DNA of 64,000 nt from Photobacterium chitinilyticum (lineage in GTDB: Bacteria > Pseudomonadota > Gammaproteobacteria > Enterobacterales > Vibrionaceae): the NCBI RefSeq assembly GCF_004104355.1, contig NZ_RJLM01000001.1:972711-1036710 (forward strand), read 5' to 3'. How positions within the stretch are numbered: the first letter of the stretch is position 1; each line of letters opens with the position of its first letter. A model generated the notes under the pieces. It was not told the origin of the DNA and did no database searches. It worked only from the letters and a program-made list of their open reading frames with translations. Of this stretch, positions 56,297-64,000 are shown piece by piece. Both the position numbers and the translations under genes were made by a program.

Positions 56297-56672
56297 ATCA
56301 TAACCCAAGCTTCAGTGCGCATTATGTACCTTATGTTAAATGTGTTGGGTTTTGAGATAACTTCACGAGATAGTTAAAAACAATAACTTAGCTTAAGTTG
56401 TTCCCCATTGATGATATTAGGTTCTGGTACTTTCAATAAGTTCATGAAAGTCAGTTATTGGAATCCATGAGCTTCATTGAACATAATCGCATTTACCATA
56501 AAATAGGTAATTAACACCTATTTTTAAGCACTGCTGCAAATGGTCAGTTTGCCTGGTGTTTCAAAATGAGGAGTTAATTACAGCTTGGTTTACAAAACCA
56601 AGCTAACTATGAATGTCTGAATCCAAATTCGCACGCCAGACATAATATATGTCTGGCGTCTGTAGCTAGATT
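56297..56672. other. Intergenic region, 376 bp, IS end to hybrid kinase
   Basis: No gene seen. Two strong hairpins lie near the kinase stop (56582-56604 and 56633-56659). Confidence 0.55.
56582..56659 (-). terminator. Two hairpins downstream of the hybrid kinase
   Basis: AGCTTGGTTT / AAACCAAGCT (56582-56604, loop 3) and ACGCCAGACAT / ATGTCTGGCGT (56633-56659, loop 5), both perfect, 13-90 bp after the kinase stop. No clear T run, so termination is likely but not certain. Confidence 0.55.
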
Positions 56673-58757
56673 TTATGCCGTTATAGCCAACGTCTGGTAC
56701 TTATTGAGCATTGCATTAAGCTCTGGCGCTAAAATTGGCTTCGCCAAAAAGCCATTCATACCCGCTTTCTCATATTCGATTTGATCTGAATGCATTGCAT
56801 TGGCGGTTAATGCGATTATTGGTATATCAACATTATTTTCTCTCAGCAGTTTTGTTGCCTGCAATCCATCTAGTACTGGCATCGAAATATCCATCAGGAC
56901 AATGTCAAACTCCTTCCGGTTATTCTCAAGGATTTCGATCGCTTCCTTACCATTATTGGCAATCACAACTCGATGGCCCCGTTTTTCCAACATTAGCTTG
57001 GCGACTAATTGATTTGTATTGCTGTCTTCTGCCAACAAAATACTCAGCGACCGTTCAACTTTTGCTTCTATAACAGGTTCTTCAAATGTTGATACTTCAG
57101 CTGACTGTACAATTGGAATATAAACCGTAAAACAGCTACCTTCATTTAAGGTACTTTTTAACGTTATCTTACCATTCATTTTGTCAATCAAGTGTTGGCT
57201 AATCGCCAGCCCAAGGCCTGTACCACCATAGCGCCTTGTAATACTGCCATCAGCTTGAATGAATGGATTAAATAAATTCTTCTGGGCTTCAGATGAAATG
57301 CCAATTCCTGTGTCTGTCACAGCGATCACTACATATTTATTATTACAGCTAACATCTACTGATACTGAACCCTGATTGGTGAATTTAAGTGCGTTACCTA
57401 TCAAGTTGAACATGACCTGTGATATACGATTTTTATCTCCGACCATCGTCTTGGGAACTGTCGGTGATATCTCAGCTGTTAGTGTGATATTCTTTTTATT
57501 TGCTTGCTCGCACAATTGGTTAACAACCAGGTTAATACTGTCTTCTAACTGCATCTCAGTATTAAATAACTCAAAATTCCCCGATTCTATCCGCGACAAA
57601 TCAAGAATATCATTAATGATCGTTAATAATAGCTGGGCAGATTGATCCATTTGGCTTACCCAGTGAACTTGATCCGGATTAAGCCCTGACTCTGCCAAAG
57701 TATCCATGAACCCCAAAACTGCATTTAGCGGCGTTCTTATTTCATGGCTCATCATAGCCAAAAACTGCGATTTCGCTTTATTTGCCGATTCGGCTTGTTT
57801 TCTGGCTTCTTGCAATTCGAATAAGCGCTTTTTGCGATTTGTGATATTTTTTGCAGTGCCCCTGTAGCCAAGTAATTTACCTTGCTTCGAAAAGTACGGC
57901 GTTCCACTAAAGCTTATCCATAACCCCCCTTCACTTTTAGGCAGCCGCCACTCAAGATCTTCGAAGGCTTCTTTCATTTCGAATTTTATTTTGAGCTTTT
58001 TCTTCAGCGTTGCTTGCTCATCAAATATGTCAAGAATACTATCGTTATCAACAACATGGTTTGCCAGATTTGGTGACGAGATATAGGTAAATTGTAAATC
58101 GGTATCGACTTCCCAAAACCAATCGCCCACCGTTTTAGCAAAATCCTTAAATCTCTGCTGGCTGTGAATAAGCTCCTGAGTTCGCGCAGTTACCAACGAT
58201 TGCAACCTTTCACGATAATCTATATCGATAATAGCGCGTTCAAGCAAAGGTCTAAATCGTTCAAGTACACGACGACACTGTGGCGTAAATTGTCCGCGAT
58301 CAGAATGAAGAAATAACAGAAGTGCATCGCCAGAACTTACCTTCACCCCTGTTAACAACACTGAATGGCAATAATGGAGCATCTCGTGTGGTAGCTCCTT
58401 GAACTCAGAAACTTGTTTAGGAGCAAACAACGCAATGCTTTCACCGTTCATACAGCGAATAAATGTATTACTAACGGGCCAAATACTTGATTCAAAAAAA
58501 CGACACGTTGTAACAAGCTCTTGCAGTGGTGCCGTTTCATCTTCTCTTGTCAAAACAAGGGCATGCTCAAAGCCTATGTATTTTCGAAGTACCGACAACA
58601 GGCTATTGAAAACCTGTCTCTTACTATTCGCCCCTGCCATGGCTGACATACCTGCCAGAATGGCCGCATTCTCATCTCGAAGCTGCTTCTCTCGTTCTTG
58701 ACTGCGCAGCAGATCAAGCAATGTCTCTTGAAGCTTTTCTGACTCAAAACTCGGCAT
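56673..58757 (-). CDS. Soluble hybrid sensor histidine kinase (NahK/VpsS-type partner of FIST protein)
   Basis: 694 residues without membrane segments. N-terminal coiled coil and GAF-like region (about 1-185), a PAS domain (200-310; GDWFWEVDTDLQFTYISSP), HisKA with His338 (MMSHEIRTPLNAVLGF), HATPase with N box Asn451 (FNLIGNALKFTN), DTGIG at 482 and GGTGLGLAIS, and a C-terminal receiver with Asp623 (IVLMDISMP) and Lys673. No Hpt domain, so phosphate must pass to a separate phosphotransfer protein. The gene begins 3 bp after the FIST gene stop. In Pseudomonas and V. cholerae such pairs (NosP with NahK or VpsS) sense nitric oxide; assignment here rests on architecture and position. Confidence 0.92.
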   Translation of the reverse strand: MPSFESEKLQETLLDLLRSQEREKQLRDENAAILAGMSAMAGANSKRQVFNSLLSVLRKYIGFEHALVLTREDETAPLQELVTTCRFFESSIWPVSNTFIRCMNGESIALFAPKQVSEFKELPHEMLHYCHSVLLTGVKVSSGDALLLFLHSDRGQFTPQCRRVLERFRPLLERAIIDIDYRERLQSLVTARTQELIHSQQRFKDFAKTVGDWFWEVDTDLQFTYISSPNLANHVVDNDSILDIFDEQATLKKKLKIKFEMKEAFEDLEWRLPKSEGGLWISFSGTPYFSKQGKLLGYRGTAKNITNRKKRLFELQEARKQAESANKAKSQFLAMMSHEIRTPLNAVLGFMDTLAESGLNPDQVHWVSQMDQSAQLLLTIINDILDLSRIESGNFELFNTEMQLEDSINLVVNQLCEQANKKNITLTAEISPTVPKTMVGDKNRISQVMFNLIGNALKFTNQGSVSVDVSCNNKYVVIAVTDTGIGISSEAQKNLFNPFIQADGSITRRYGGTGLGLAISQHLIDKMNGKITLKSTLNEGSCFTVYIPIVQSAEVSTFEEPVIEAKVERSLSILLAEDSNTNQLVAKLMLEKRGHRVVIANNGKEAIEILENNRKEFDIVLMDISMPVLDGLQATKLLRENNVDIPIIALTANAMHSDQIEYEKAGMNGFLAKPILAPELNAMLNKYQTLAITA

Positions 58758-58760
58758 TGG

Positions 58761-59981
58761 TTAATCCCTATGAAATAAAACAGCTGAAATCATGAGGTTT
58801 CCATGTGCATTTTCACCACCAACAAACTGCCCCTGCTCGCCAAATGTAAAGGGACAAACAAACGGGGTATGGTGCATTGCTTTATTCACGTAGTGTGCGA
58901 CCTCTTCCATTCGCTCCTGTACACGTAGCATGCAACCTGCACAGTAAATAGTAATTCCACCAATTGGGTCTAGCTCCCGGCTAGCACTGCCTATATCAAA
59001 GGCTGAATCGATGACCCTACCCGCCCGTGTTATCAGCCGCTCTTCCGTCCCTTCCATGAAAAACAGCTCTTCACCTTCTTCCACTGTTGCAAATAGCTCG
59101 ATCCCACCTCTTGGGGTCACTTTTAACGGATGCGACAACTTAAAATAAGGTAAATCATGAACCTTACCGGCAATACGTCCTAATGGATTCAGACTACTTT
59201 TCGAAATTATGCTATTTTCATCTGAAAGCAACTGACCTATCCATTCTTGATAAGTCTCAATGGCTGGCTTATGGTTAAGCTCAACGAGTTCTCGACCTTC
59301 CGTTCGAGTGGCTATTGCACTAATGCCCGAGCTGGCATAACCAGAGTGGAATGAGTAGCTGATATTACAAGATGGGTATAAGACGCAGAGTCCAACTCCC
59401 TCTTGGCACCGTTGTTCATGTGTGAACAACCTCCAGTTCCCCTGAACATGATCGTCAGCAGCGCTTCCTCCAATAATGGGGACAGAAATACCTAGCTCAT
59501 CCTCAATACCTTTAATGACTTCTTCTTCGCGACCTGGGCTTGAATGCAGCAAGATTAATGCCGGGAGTTCACCTGGGCGACCGCTGTTTTCAATTGCGCG
59601 TAACAATGCCTGCCTAGCCATACCATAAGGGCTTTGGTTGGTTGAAACGATAGCGCTACCGAAAGCGCCGGTATAATCACACATTGCCCATAAAGCAATG
59701 CCTTCACCACGATTATACCCTTCGTCTGTCATCACCCCCTGGCATGAGGAGCAGCCAAGGATCTGAGAACTCGGAAATTCCGCCGTTAATGCTTGTTGGA
59801 TAAGTTGATCGTCGTAGTTTTCAGAAAAGTACACAAGAATAAGTTTAGGATTTGCGATTTTACTTTTCAGTTTGCGAATTGCATCCGAAACAGCGTATTC
59901 CGATGCATGAAAAGCAGAAAAACTTGTGGCTATATCCATATTTCCGTAATTATTGTTATGCGTTGCACTCATCATAGTCAT
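58761..59981 (-). CDS. nosP: FIST-domain sensor protein (NosP/VpsV-type)
   Basis: 406 residues from ATG 59981; a TTG at 60002 and ATGs at 59975 and 59972 are alternatives. FIST_N: LILVYFSENYDDQLIQQAL, QILGCSSCQGVMTDEGY, LILLHSSPGREEEVIKGI, VPIIGGSAADD. FIST_C: GVGLCVLYPSCNISYSFHSGYASSG through to GITIYCAGCMLRVQERMEEV and FTFGEQGQFVGGENAHGN. Cytoplasmic. NosP proteins of this build bind haem and nitric oxide and inhibit the co-cistronic hybrid kinase; the haem ligand cannot be assigned by eye. Order FIST, kinase, with cco genes nearby matches my memory of the V. cholerae VC1442-1445 region. Confidence 0.85.
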   Translation of the reverse strand: MTMMSATHNNNYGNMDIATSFSAFHASEYAVSDAIRKLKSKIANPKLILVYFSENYDDQLIQQALTAEFPSSQILGCSSCQGVMTDEGYNRGEGIALWAMCDYTGAFGSAIVSTNQSPYGMARQALLRAIENSGRPGELPALILLHSSPGREEEVIKGIEDELGISVPIIGGSAADDHVQGNWRLFTHEQRCQEGVGLCVLYPSCNISYSFHSGYASSGISAIATRTEGRELVELNHKPAIETYQEWIGQLLSDENSIISKSSLNPLGRIAGKVHDLPYFKLSHPLKVTPRGGIELFATVEEGEELFFMEGTEERLITRAGRVIDSAFDIGSASRELDPIGGITIYCAGCMLRVQERMEEVAHYVNKAMHHTPFVCPFTFGEQGQFVGGENAHGNLMISAVLFHRD

Positions 59982-60096
59982 TTTTACTTTTGTAATCAGC
60001 AAACTGACACCTTTTTTCTCGATTTATGGCTAAAGTCAGACTCTGCTTTACCGCTAACATGTAGAATTGTTTATTTTAGGGGCAGTGAAAGGAAGC

Positions 60097-60822
60097 ATGA
60101 TCAACAACGTCATTTTAGTAACAGGTGGAGCCAAGGGGATCGGCAGAGGTATTTGCGAGCTTTTAGCTAGCAACGAGGCAACTGTTGTCGCTGTCGATAT
60201 TGATGAAGATGCTGGTTTTGAACTGGTCGCTCATGACCCAAGGATCCGCTTTCGCCGCGCTGATGTCACTAGCGAGTCGGAAATATCAGCTGTCATAACA
60301 GAAATTCAGGCACAATTTGGCAGACTTGATGGCTTAGTTAACAATGCAGCTATTGCCACCCCCTATAATGCACCAGTTGAATCTCTAGAGTTACACGATT
60401 GGAATCAAATAATTGCAGTCAACCTTACCGCGCCGTTACTGGTAGCTAAATTATGCCTTCCATTGCTTAAGGAGAGTAAAGGTTCCATCGTCAATATTAG
60501 TTCTACCCGTGCGGCACAATCCGAACCCAACACAGAGGCCTATAGTGCATCTAAAGGTGGATTAGTGAGCCTCTCACATGCATTAGCCGCCAGTTTGGGA
60601 CCCGATATAAGGGTGAATTGTGTTTCTCCGGGCTGGATTGATACAAGCAATGAAGAGCTACGTGCTGTTGATCATGCCCAGCATCTAACAGGCCGCGTCG
60701 GTCAGGCCAATGATGTGGCTTCGATGATAAAATACCTGCTTAGCACTGATGCAAGCTTCATTACAGGGCAGAATTTCACAGTCGATGGTGGGATAACAAA
60801 AAAAATGATTTATGCTGAATAA
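60097..60822 (+). CDS. Short-chain dehydrogenase/reductase (SDR)
   Basis: 241 residues. The ATG at 60097 is preferred (AAAGGAAG upstream); a TTG at 60067 extends the frame by 10 residues. Classical SDR: TGGAKGIG (NAD(P)-binding), ADVTSESE, NNAAIA, catalytic Ser in NISSTRA and Tyr-Lys in YSASK, and VSPGWIDTS. Asp after the second strand (VAVDIDED) suggests NAD preference. Substrate unknown. Divergent from the FIST gene. Confidence 0.88.
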   Translation: MINNVILVTGGAKGIGRGICELLASNEATVVAVDIDEDAGFELVAHDPRIRFRRADVTSESEISAVITEIQAQFGRLDGLVNNAAIATPYNAPVESLELHDWNQIIAVNLTAPLLVAKLCLPLLKESKGSIVNISSTRAAQSEPNTEAYSASKGGLVSLSHALAASLGPDIRVNCVSPGWIDTSNEELRAVDHAQHLTGRVGQANDVASMIKYLLSTDASFITGQNFTVDGGITKKMIYAE

Positions 60823-60823
60823 C

Positions 60824-60867
60824 TTCATGTTTTGTAGGCTTGAGTATTCAAGCCTACAAAACATGAA
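60824..60867. terminator. Perfect 20-bp inverted repeat between convergent genes
   Basis: TTCATGTTTTGTAGGCTTGA at 60824-60843 is exactly complementary to 60848-60867, with a 4-nt loop. It begins 2 bp after the SDR stop and ends 28 bp before the convergent gene's stop. No T run, so termination or mRNA-end protection is inferred from position. Confidence 0.65.
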
Positions 60868-60895
60868 CTCCTGAGGAAAAAGTGGTTAATTTACA

Positions 60896-61339
60896 TCACT
60901 TTTTCACAGTGAACTTTGCAACTATAGTGTCACTACCTTGCTTCACTTCAATAGCCCACTCCATCGTGTCGTGTACACAGTCAGGCACAGTAAACGTTCC
61001 TATCCAGTGATCAGCTTGTTGCTCAAATATGACGGGAATTACCCCCATATACATATCTACACCTTCAATAGTAGCAACTGGCTTTACATTTGTGTTACTA
61101 ATTTGTAGAACGACTTCAGAATTTGCAATGACCGGAAATGGTGCGAGCGATAGTTCCAGTGTCTGATTTTGACCTTCAACAGTACAATATTCTGCAGTAA
61201 TCCGGCATTCGGTAGTACTTTCATCTACAGACACCTTTTCATCGTAGGTGACTGTTCTCCATACAAATGCTGTTATTAATACTGCCATCAAGATTAATAT
61301 TTGAACCAATCTCGCCTTTGTTAGCTTCTCCGCAGCCAT
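60896..61339 (-). CDS. Membrane-anchored periplasmic protein upstream of ccoNOQP (FixH/CcoH-like layout)
   Basis: 147 residues: one N-terminal helix (ARLVQILILMAVLITAFVW) and a beta-rich periplasmic domain. Three cysteines are notable: ECRITAEYC (about 44-50) and VPDCVHDTMEWAIEV near the C-terminus. Small size, anchored beta domain and location next to the cbb3 oxidase operon recall CcoH/FixH or copper-handling factors, but the sequence is not recognisably either. Divergent from ccoN. Confidence 0.65.
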   Translation of the reverse strand: MAAEKLTKARLVQILILMAVLITAFVWRTVTYDEKVSVDESTTECRITAEYCTVEGQNQTLELSLAPFPVIANSEVVLQISNTNVKPVATIEGVDMYMGVIPVIFEQQADHWIGTFTVPDCVHDTMEWAIEVKQGSDTIVAKFTVKK

Positions 61340-61612
61340 GATTTACCGTGCTTCCCGTGTTACAGAGTTCAAAGTTTTCACATAAATGTTGCTTAACCGT
61401 AAACATCGTGTGGGCTTGACTCTGTCAATCACTTGTTAAGTAAAGTATTATGTGTAATGAAAATGCCACTTTTACAACAAAATAGCAATTTAAATGCTGA
61501 GTTGTTCAAAAAACAACATGGCAATTAAGTAAGCTTTGGGTGGCATTGCGACAACTAGTTGTTCGCACAAGGAAAGAGTGTAGTTGAACAATTCAAATTG
61601 GAAGCATGCAAC

Positions 61613-63040
61613 ATGAGCCAAGTAAAGCAGCTTGAACAAAACTACAACTATACGGTCGTTCGTCAATTCACCCTGGTTACAATACTATGGGGAATTGTTG
61701 GAATGGGCGTTGGTGTATTGATTGCCGCTCAACTGGTGTGGCCGGCGCTCAACTTCGACCTACCTTGGTTGACATATAGCCGCTTGCGTCCACTGCATAC
61801 CAATGCAGTGATTTTCGCATTCGGTACAAGTGCACTATTTGCTACGTCTTACTACGTAGTACAGCGTACATGTCAAGCAAGACTCTTCGGTGGTAAGTTG
61901 GCATCGTTCACCTTTTGGGGTTGGCAAGCCATCATCCTAGCAGCAGCAATTTCGCTGCCTATGGGATGGACGTCTGGTAAAGAATACGCAGAACTGGAAT
62001 GGCCGATTGATATCGCTATTGCCGTTGTTTGGGTTTCCTATGCCATTGTCTTCTTCGGTACCATGATAAAACGAAACACGTCGCACATTTATGTTGCGAA
62101 CTGGTTCTTTGGTGCCTTTATTTTAACGGTAGCTGTCCTTCACATCGTGAACAGCATGGCTATCCCTGTGTCGATGACTAAGTCGTATTCGATTTATTCC
62201 GGTGCAGTGGATGCGATGATTCAATGGTGGTACGGACACAACGCAGTAGGTTTCCTACTGACAGCCGGTTTCCTGGGTATGATGTATTACTTCGTACCTA
62301 AGCAGGCAGGTCGTCCAGTATTCTCTTACCGCCTGTCTATCGTACACTTTTGGGCATTGGTATCCCTGTATATCTGGGCCGGCCCTCACCACTTGCACTA
62401 TACAGCTCTACCTGACTGGACTCAGTCTCTAGGTATGGTGATGTCTCTGATCCTATTTGCTCCGTCTTGGGGTGGTATGATCAACGGTATCATGACGCTG
62501 TCGGGTGCATGGCACAAACTTCGCTACGACCCAATCCTACGATTCTTGGTGGTTTCACTGTCTTTCTACGGAATGTCTACCTTTGAAGGCCCGATGATGT
62601 CTATTAAGACAGTAAACGCCCTTTCTCACTATACTGACTGGACAATCGGTCACGTTCACTCTGGTGCGTTAGGTTGGGTTGCAATGGTTTCTATCGGTGC
62701 GGTTTATCATCTAATTCCTAAGCTATTCGGCCAAGAGCGTATGTTCTCTGTCAAGTTGATCAACGTTCACTTCTGGCTGGCAACCATTGGTACAGTTCTG
62801 TACATCGTAGCAATGTGGATTTCTGGTGTAATGCAGGGGTTGATGTGGCGTGCGGTTAACACTGACGGTACATTGACTTACAGCTTCGTGGAATCTCTAC
62901 AGGCTTCTTATCCATTCTACTTCGTTCGTTTCTTGGGCGGTGCGGTCTTCCTAACGGGTATGTTCCTAATGGCATACAACGCTTATAAGACAATTTCTGC
63001 GCCAAAAGAAAGCCTAAAAGCAACTGAGCAACCAGCATAA
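61613..63040 (+). CDS. ccoN: cbb3-type cytochrome c oxidase subunit I
   Basis: 475 residues. The ATG at 61613 has GGAAG 8 nt upstream; in-frame codons back to 61559 are not needed. Twelve membrane helices with haem and CuB histidines in [43 protein letters not shown] and [17 protein letters not shown]. Catalytic subunit of the high-affinity proton-pumping oxidase used at low oxygen. First gene of ccoNOQP. Confidence 0.97.
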   Translation: MSQVKQLEQNYNYTVVRQFTLVTILWGIVGMGVGVLIAAQLVWPALNFDLPWLTYSRLRPLHTNAVIFAFGTSALFATSYYVVQRTCQARLFGGKLASFTFWGWQAIILAAAISLPMGWTSGKEYAELEWPIDIAIAVVWVSYAIVFFGTMIKRNTSHIYVANWFFGAFILTVAVLHIVNSMAIPVSMTKSYSIYSGAVDAMIQWWYGHNAVGFLLTAGFLGMMYYFVPKQAGRPVFSYRLSIVHFWALVSLYIWAGPHHLHYTALPDWTQSLGMVMSLILFAPSWGGMINGIMTLSGAWHKLRYDPILRFLVVSLSFYGMSTFEGPMMSIKTVNALSHYTDWTIGHVHSGALGWVAMVSIGAVYHLIPKLFGQERMFSVKLINVHFWLATIGTVLYIVAMWISGVMQGLMWRAVNTDGTLTYSFVESLQASYPFYFVRFLGGAVFLTGMFLMAYNAYKTISAPKESLKATEQPA

Positions 63041-63052
63041 GGAGTTCCGACA

Positions 63053-63664
63053 ATGGCTAATAATCGTCATGAAATTGTAGAAAAAAATGTCGGCCTTCTA
63101 GCGATACTTATCGTTATCGCTATTAGCTTTGGTGCACTGGTAGAAATTACGCCGCTACTGTATCAAGACCAAACTACTGAACCAGTAGAAAATCTTCGCC
63201 CTTACACAGCGTTAGAAATGGAAGGTCGTGACATATACATCCGTGAAGGCTGTAACGTTTGCCACAGCCAGATGGTTCGTCCTTTCCGTTCTGAAACAGA
63301 ACGCTACGGACACTACTCTGTTGCGGGTGAAAGTGTATGGGAACACCCTTTCCTATGGGGTTCAAAGCGTACAGGTCCTGATCTGGCGCGTGTTGGTGAT
63401 CGTTACTCTGACGACTGGCACCGTGTCCATCTTCGTGATCCACGTGCAGTAGTTCCTGAGTCAAATATGCCTGGTTTCCCTTGGTTGGAAGAAAACGTGC
63501 TTGATGGCAAGTTAACCTCCGACAAGCTAGCTGTTTTCCGTGACATCTTTGGAGTTCCATACACCGAAGAACAAGTTGCGAATGCTGGTGAAGAAGTGAA
63601 GGGCAAGACTGAAATGGATGCAATTATTGCTTACCTTCAGTCGCTTGGTCACGCAATGAAATAA
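63053..63664 (+). CDS. ccoO: cbb3-type cytochrome c oxidase subunit II (mono-haem)
   Basis: 203 residues. N-terminal membrane anchor ([20 protein letters not shown]) and a periplasmic cytochrome c domain with haem site CNVCHS (Cys67, Cys70, His71) and axial Met region [13 protein letters not shown]. Passes electrons from CcoP to CcoN. AAGGAG precedes the ATG at 63053, 12 bp after ccoN. Confidence 0.97.
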   Translation: MANNRHEIVEKNVGLLAILIVIAISFGALVEITPLLYQDQTTEPVENLRPYTALEMEGRDIYIREGCNVCHSQMVRPFRSETERYGHYSVAGESVWEHPFLWGSKRTGPDLARVGDRYSDDWHRVHLRDPRAVVPESNMPGFPWLEENVLDGKLTSDKLAVFRDIFGVPYTEEQVANAGEEVKGKTEMDAIIAYLQSLGHAMK

Positions 63665-63673
63665 GGAGGCACC

Positions 63674-63847
63674 ATGGATATTGGAACCATTCATAGCATT
63701 TGGACAGTAATTCTGTTCGCAAGCTTTATTGGTATTGTCCTTTGGGCTTACAGTAAACGCCAAAAATCGCGTTTCGATGAAGCAGCCAACCTTATATTTG
63801 CTGATGAAGAGCAAGATTTGGCAACGCGTGAGAAAGACAGGAGCTAG
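63674..63847 (+). CDS. ccoQ: cbb3-type oxidase subunit CcoQ
   Basis: 57 residues: MDIGTIHSIWTVILFASFIG then IVLWAYSKRQKSRFDEAANL, a single membrane helix with a basic-then-acidic cytoplasmic tail ending DLATREKDRS. CcoQ stabilises the oxidase complex. AAGGAGG site at 63663-63669, 9 bp after ccoO. Confidence 0.93.
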   Translation: MDIGTIHSIWTVILFASFIGIVLWAYSKRQKSRFDEAANLIFADEEQDLATREKDRS

Positions 63848-63852
63848 GAAGC

Positions 63853-64000
63853 ATGACTACATTTTGGAGTCTATGGATAACAATCATCACGCTTGGCACC
63901 ATTTTTGGTATAGCTACTATCCTCGTCTGGTGTAGCAAAGACAAAATGGGCGTTGAGGAAGGTGAAGACATGGGTCACGAATACGATGGTATTCGTGAAA
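63853..64000 (+). CDS. ccoP: cbb3-type oxidase subunit III (di-haem), N-terminal part
   Basis: First 49 codons, open at the window edge. MTTFWSLWITIITLGTIFGI begins the membrane anchor, then a Glu/Gly-rich loop and GHEYDGIRE, the conserved entry into the second membrane part of CcoP. Starts 5 bp after ccoQ with AGGAAG upstream. The haem domains lie outside the window. Confidence 0.93.
   Translation, partial: MTTFWSLWITIITLGTIFGIATILVWCSKDKMGVEEGEDMGHEYDGIRE

Noticed and set aside
61417-61430. TTGACTCTGTCAA upstream of ccoN as an FNR box
   Set aside because: The half sites are spaced by 3 nt instead of 4 and both deviate from TTGAT/ATCAA; FNR control is plausible for ccoN but this site does not show it.

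Overview
The window reads as chromosome 1 of a Vibrionaceae gammaproteobacterium (Vibrio, Photobacterium, Grimontia or a close relative). The housekeeping order pepN - DUF2835 - NAD-GDH - pyrD - zapC - rlmKL - uup - DUF3466 - rmf / ppiB / fabA / ycbZ-matP, followed by a FIST-hybrid kinase pair next to ccoNOQP, is a vibrio arrangement. Base composition is moderate. The genus cannot be fixed from the sequence alone. Three perfect matS sites plus matP itself place the segment in the chromosome terminus (Ter) macrodomain. No rRNA, tRNA or CRISPR array was seen.

Region 1 (1-6.6 kb) is an auxiliary type VI secretion module: the C-terminal stalk of a VgrG, a PAAR tip protein, a thiolase-fold-like accessory protein, a 1431-residue Rhs toxin with an AT-richer C-terminal tip, and a small translationally coupled candidate immunity gene. 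A 35-bp exact copy of Rhs core DNA lies downstream of the immunity gene, a scar of past Rhs recombination.

Region 2 (6.6-13.8 kb) is accessory: a CMD/AhpD-like protein without its cysteines, an orphan 221-residue protein, a large secreted gingipain-type (C25) peptidase, a MipA-family outer-membrane protein and the azoreductase AzoR.

Region 3 (14-30.5 kb) is core: rsmF, the letAB lipid-transport pair, an ABC half-transporter, msrC, proQ-prc, a two-repeat periplasmic protein, pncB, pepN and DUF2835. Region 4 (30.9-51 kb) carries NAD-dependent glutamate dehydrogenase, pyrD (with a PurR box and a leader resembling the pyrimidine-sensitive enteric pyrC/pyrD leaders), zapC, a 1.09-kb unassigned gap rich in palindromes, the rlmKL-glutaredoxin-uup-DUF3466 operon, rmf, ppiB, fabA with a FabR-type operator, the Lon-family protease YcbZ divergent from matP, and small proteins.

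Region 5 (51-64 kb) is signalling and respiration: a PilZ protein, a lone receiver protein, a BCCT transporter, a decayed ISNCY-type transposase, a co-transcribed FIST sensor and hybrid histidine kinase (NosP/NahK type), an SDR enzyme, a membrane-anchored protein of unknown function and the start of the cbb3 oxidase operon ccoNOQP, cut by the window end. The FIST-kinase pair next to a high-affinity oxidase suggests a link between nitric oxide or redox sensing and microaerobic respiration.
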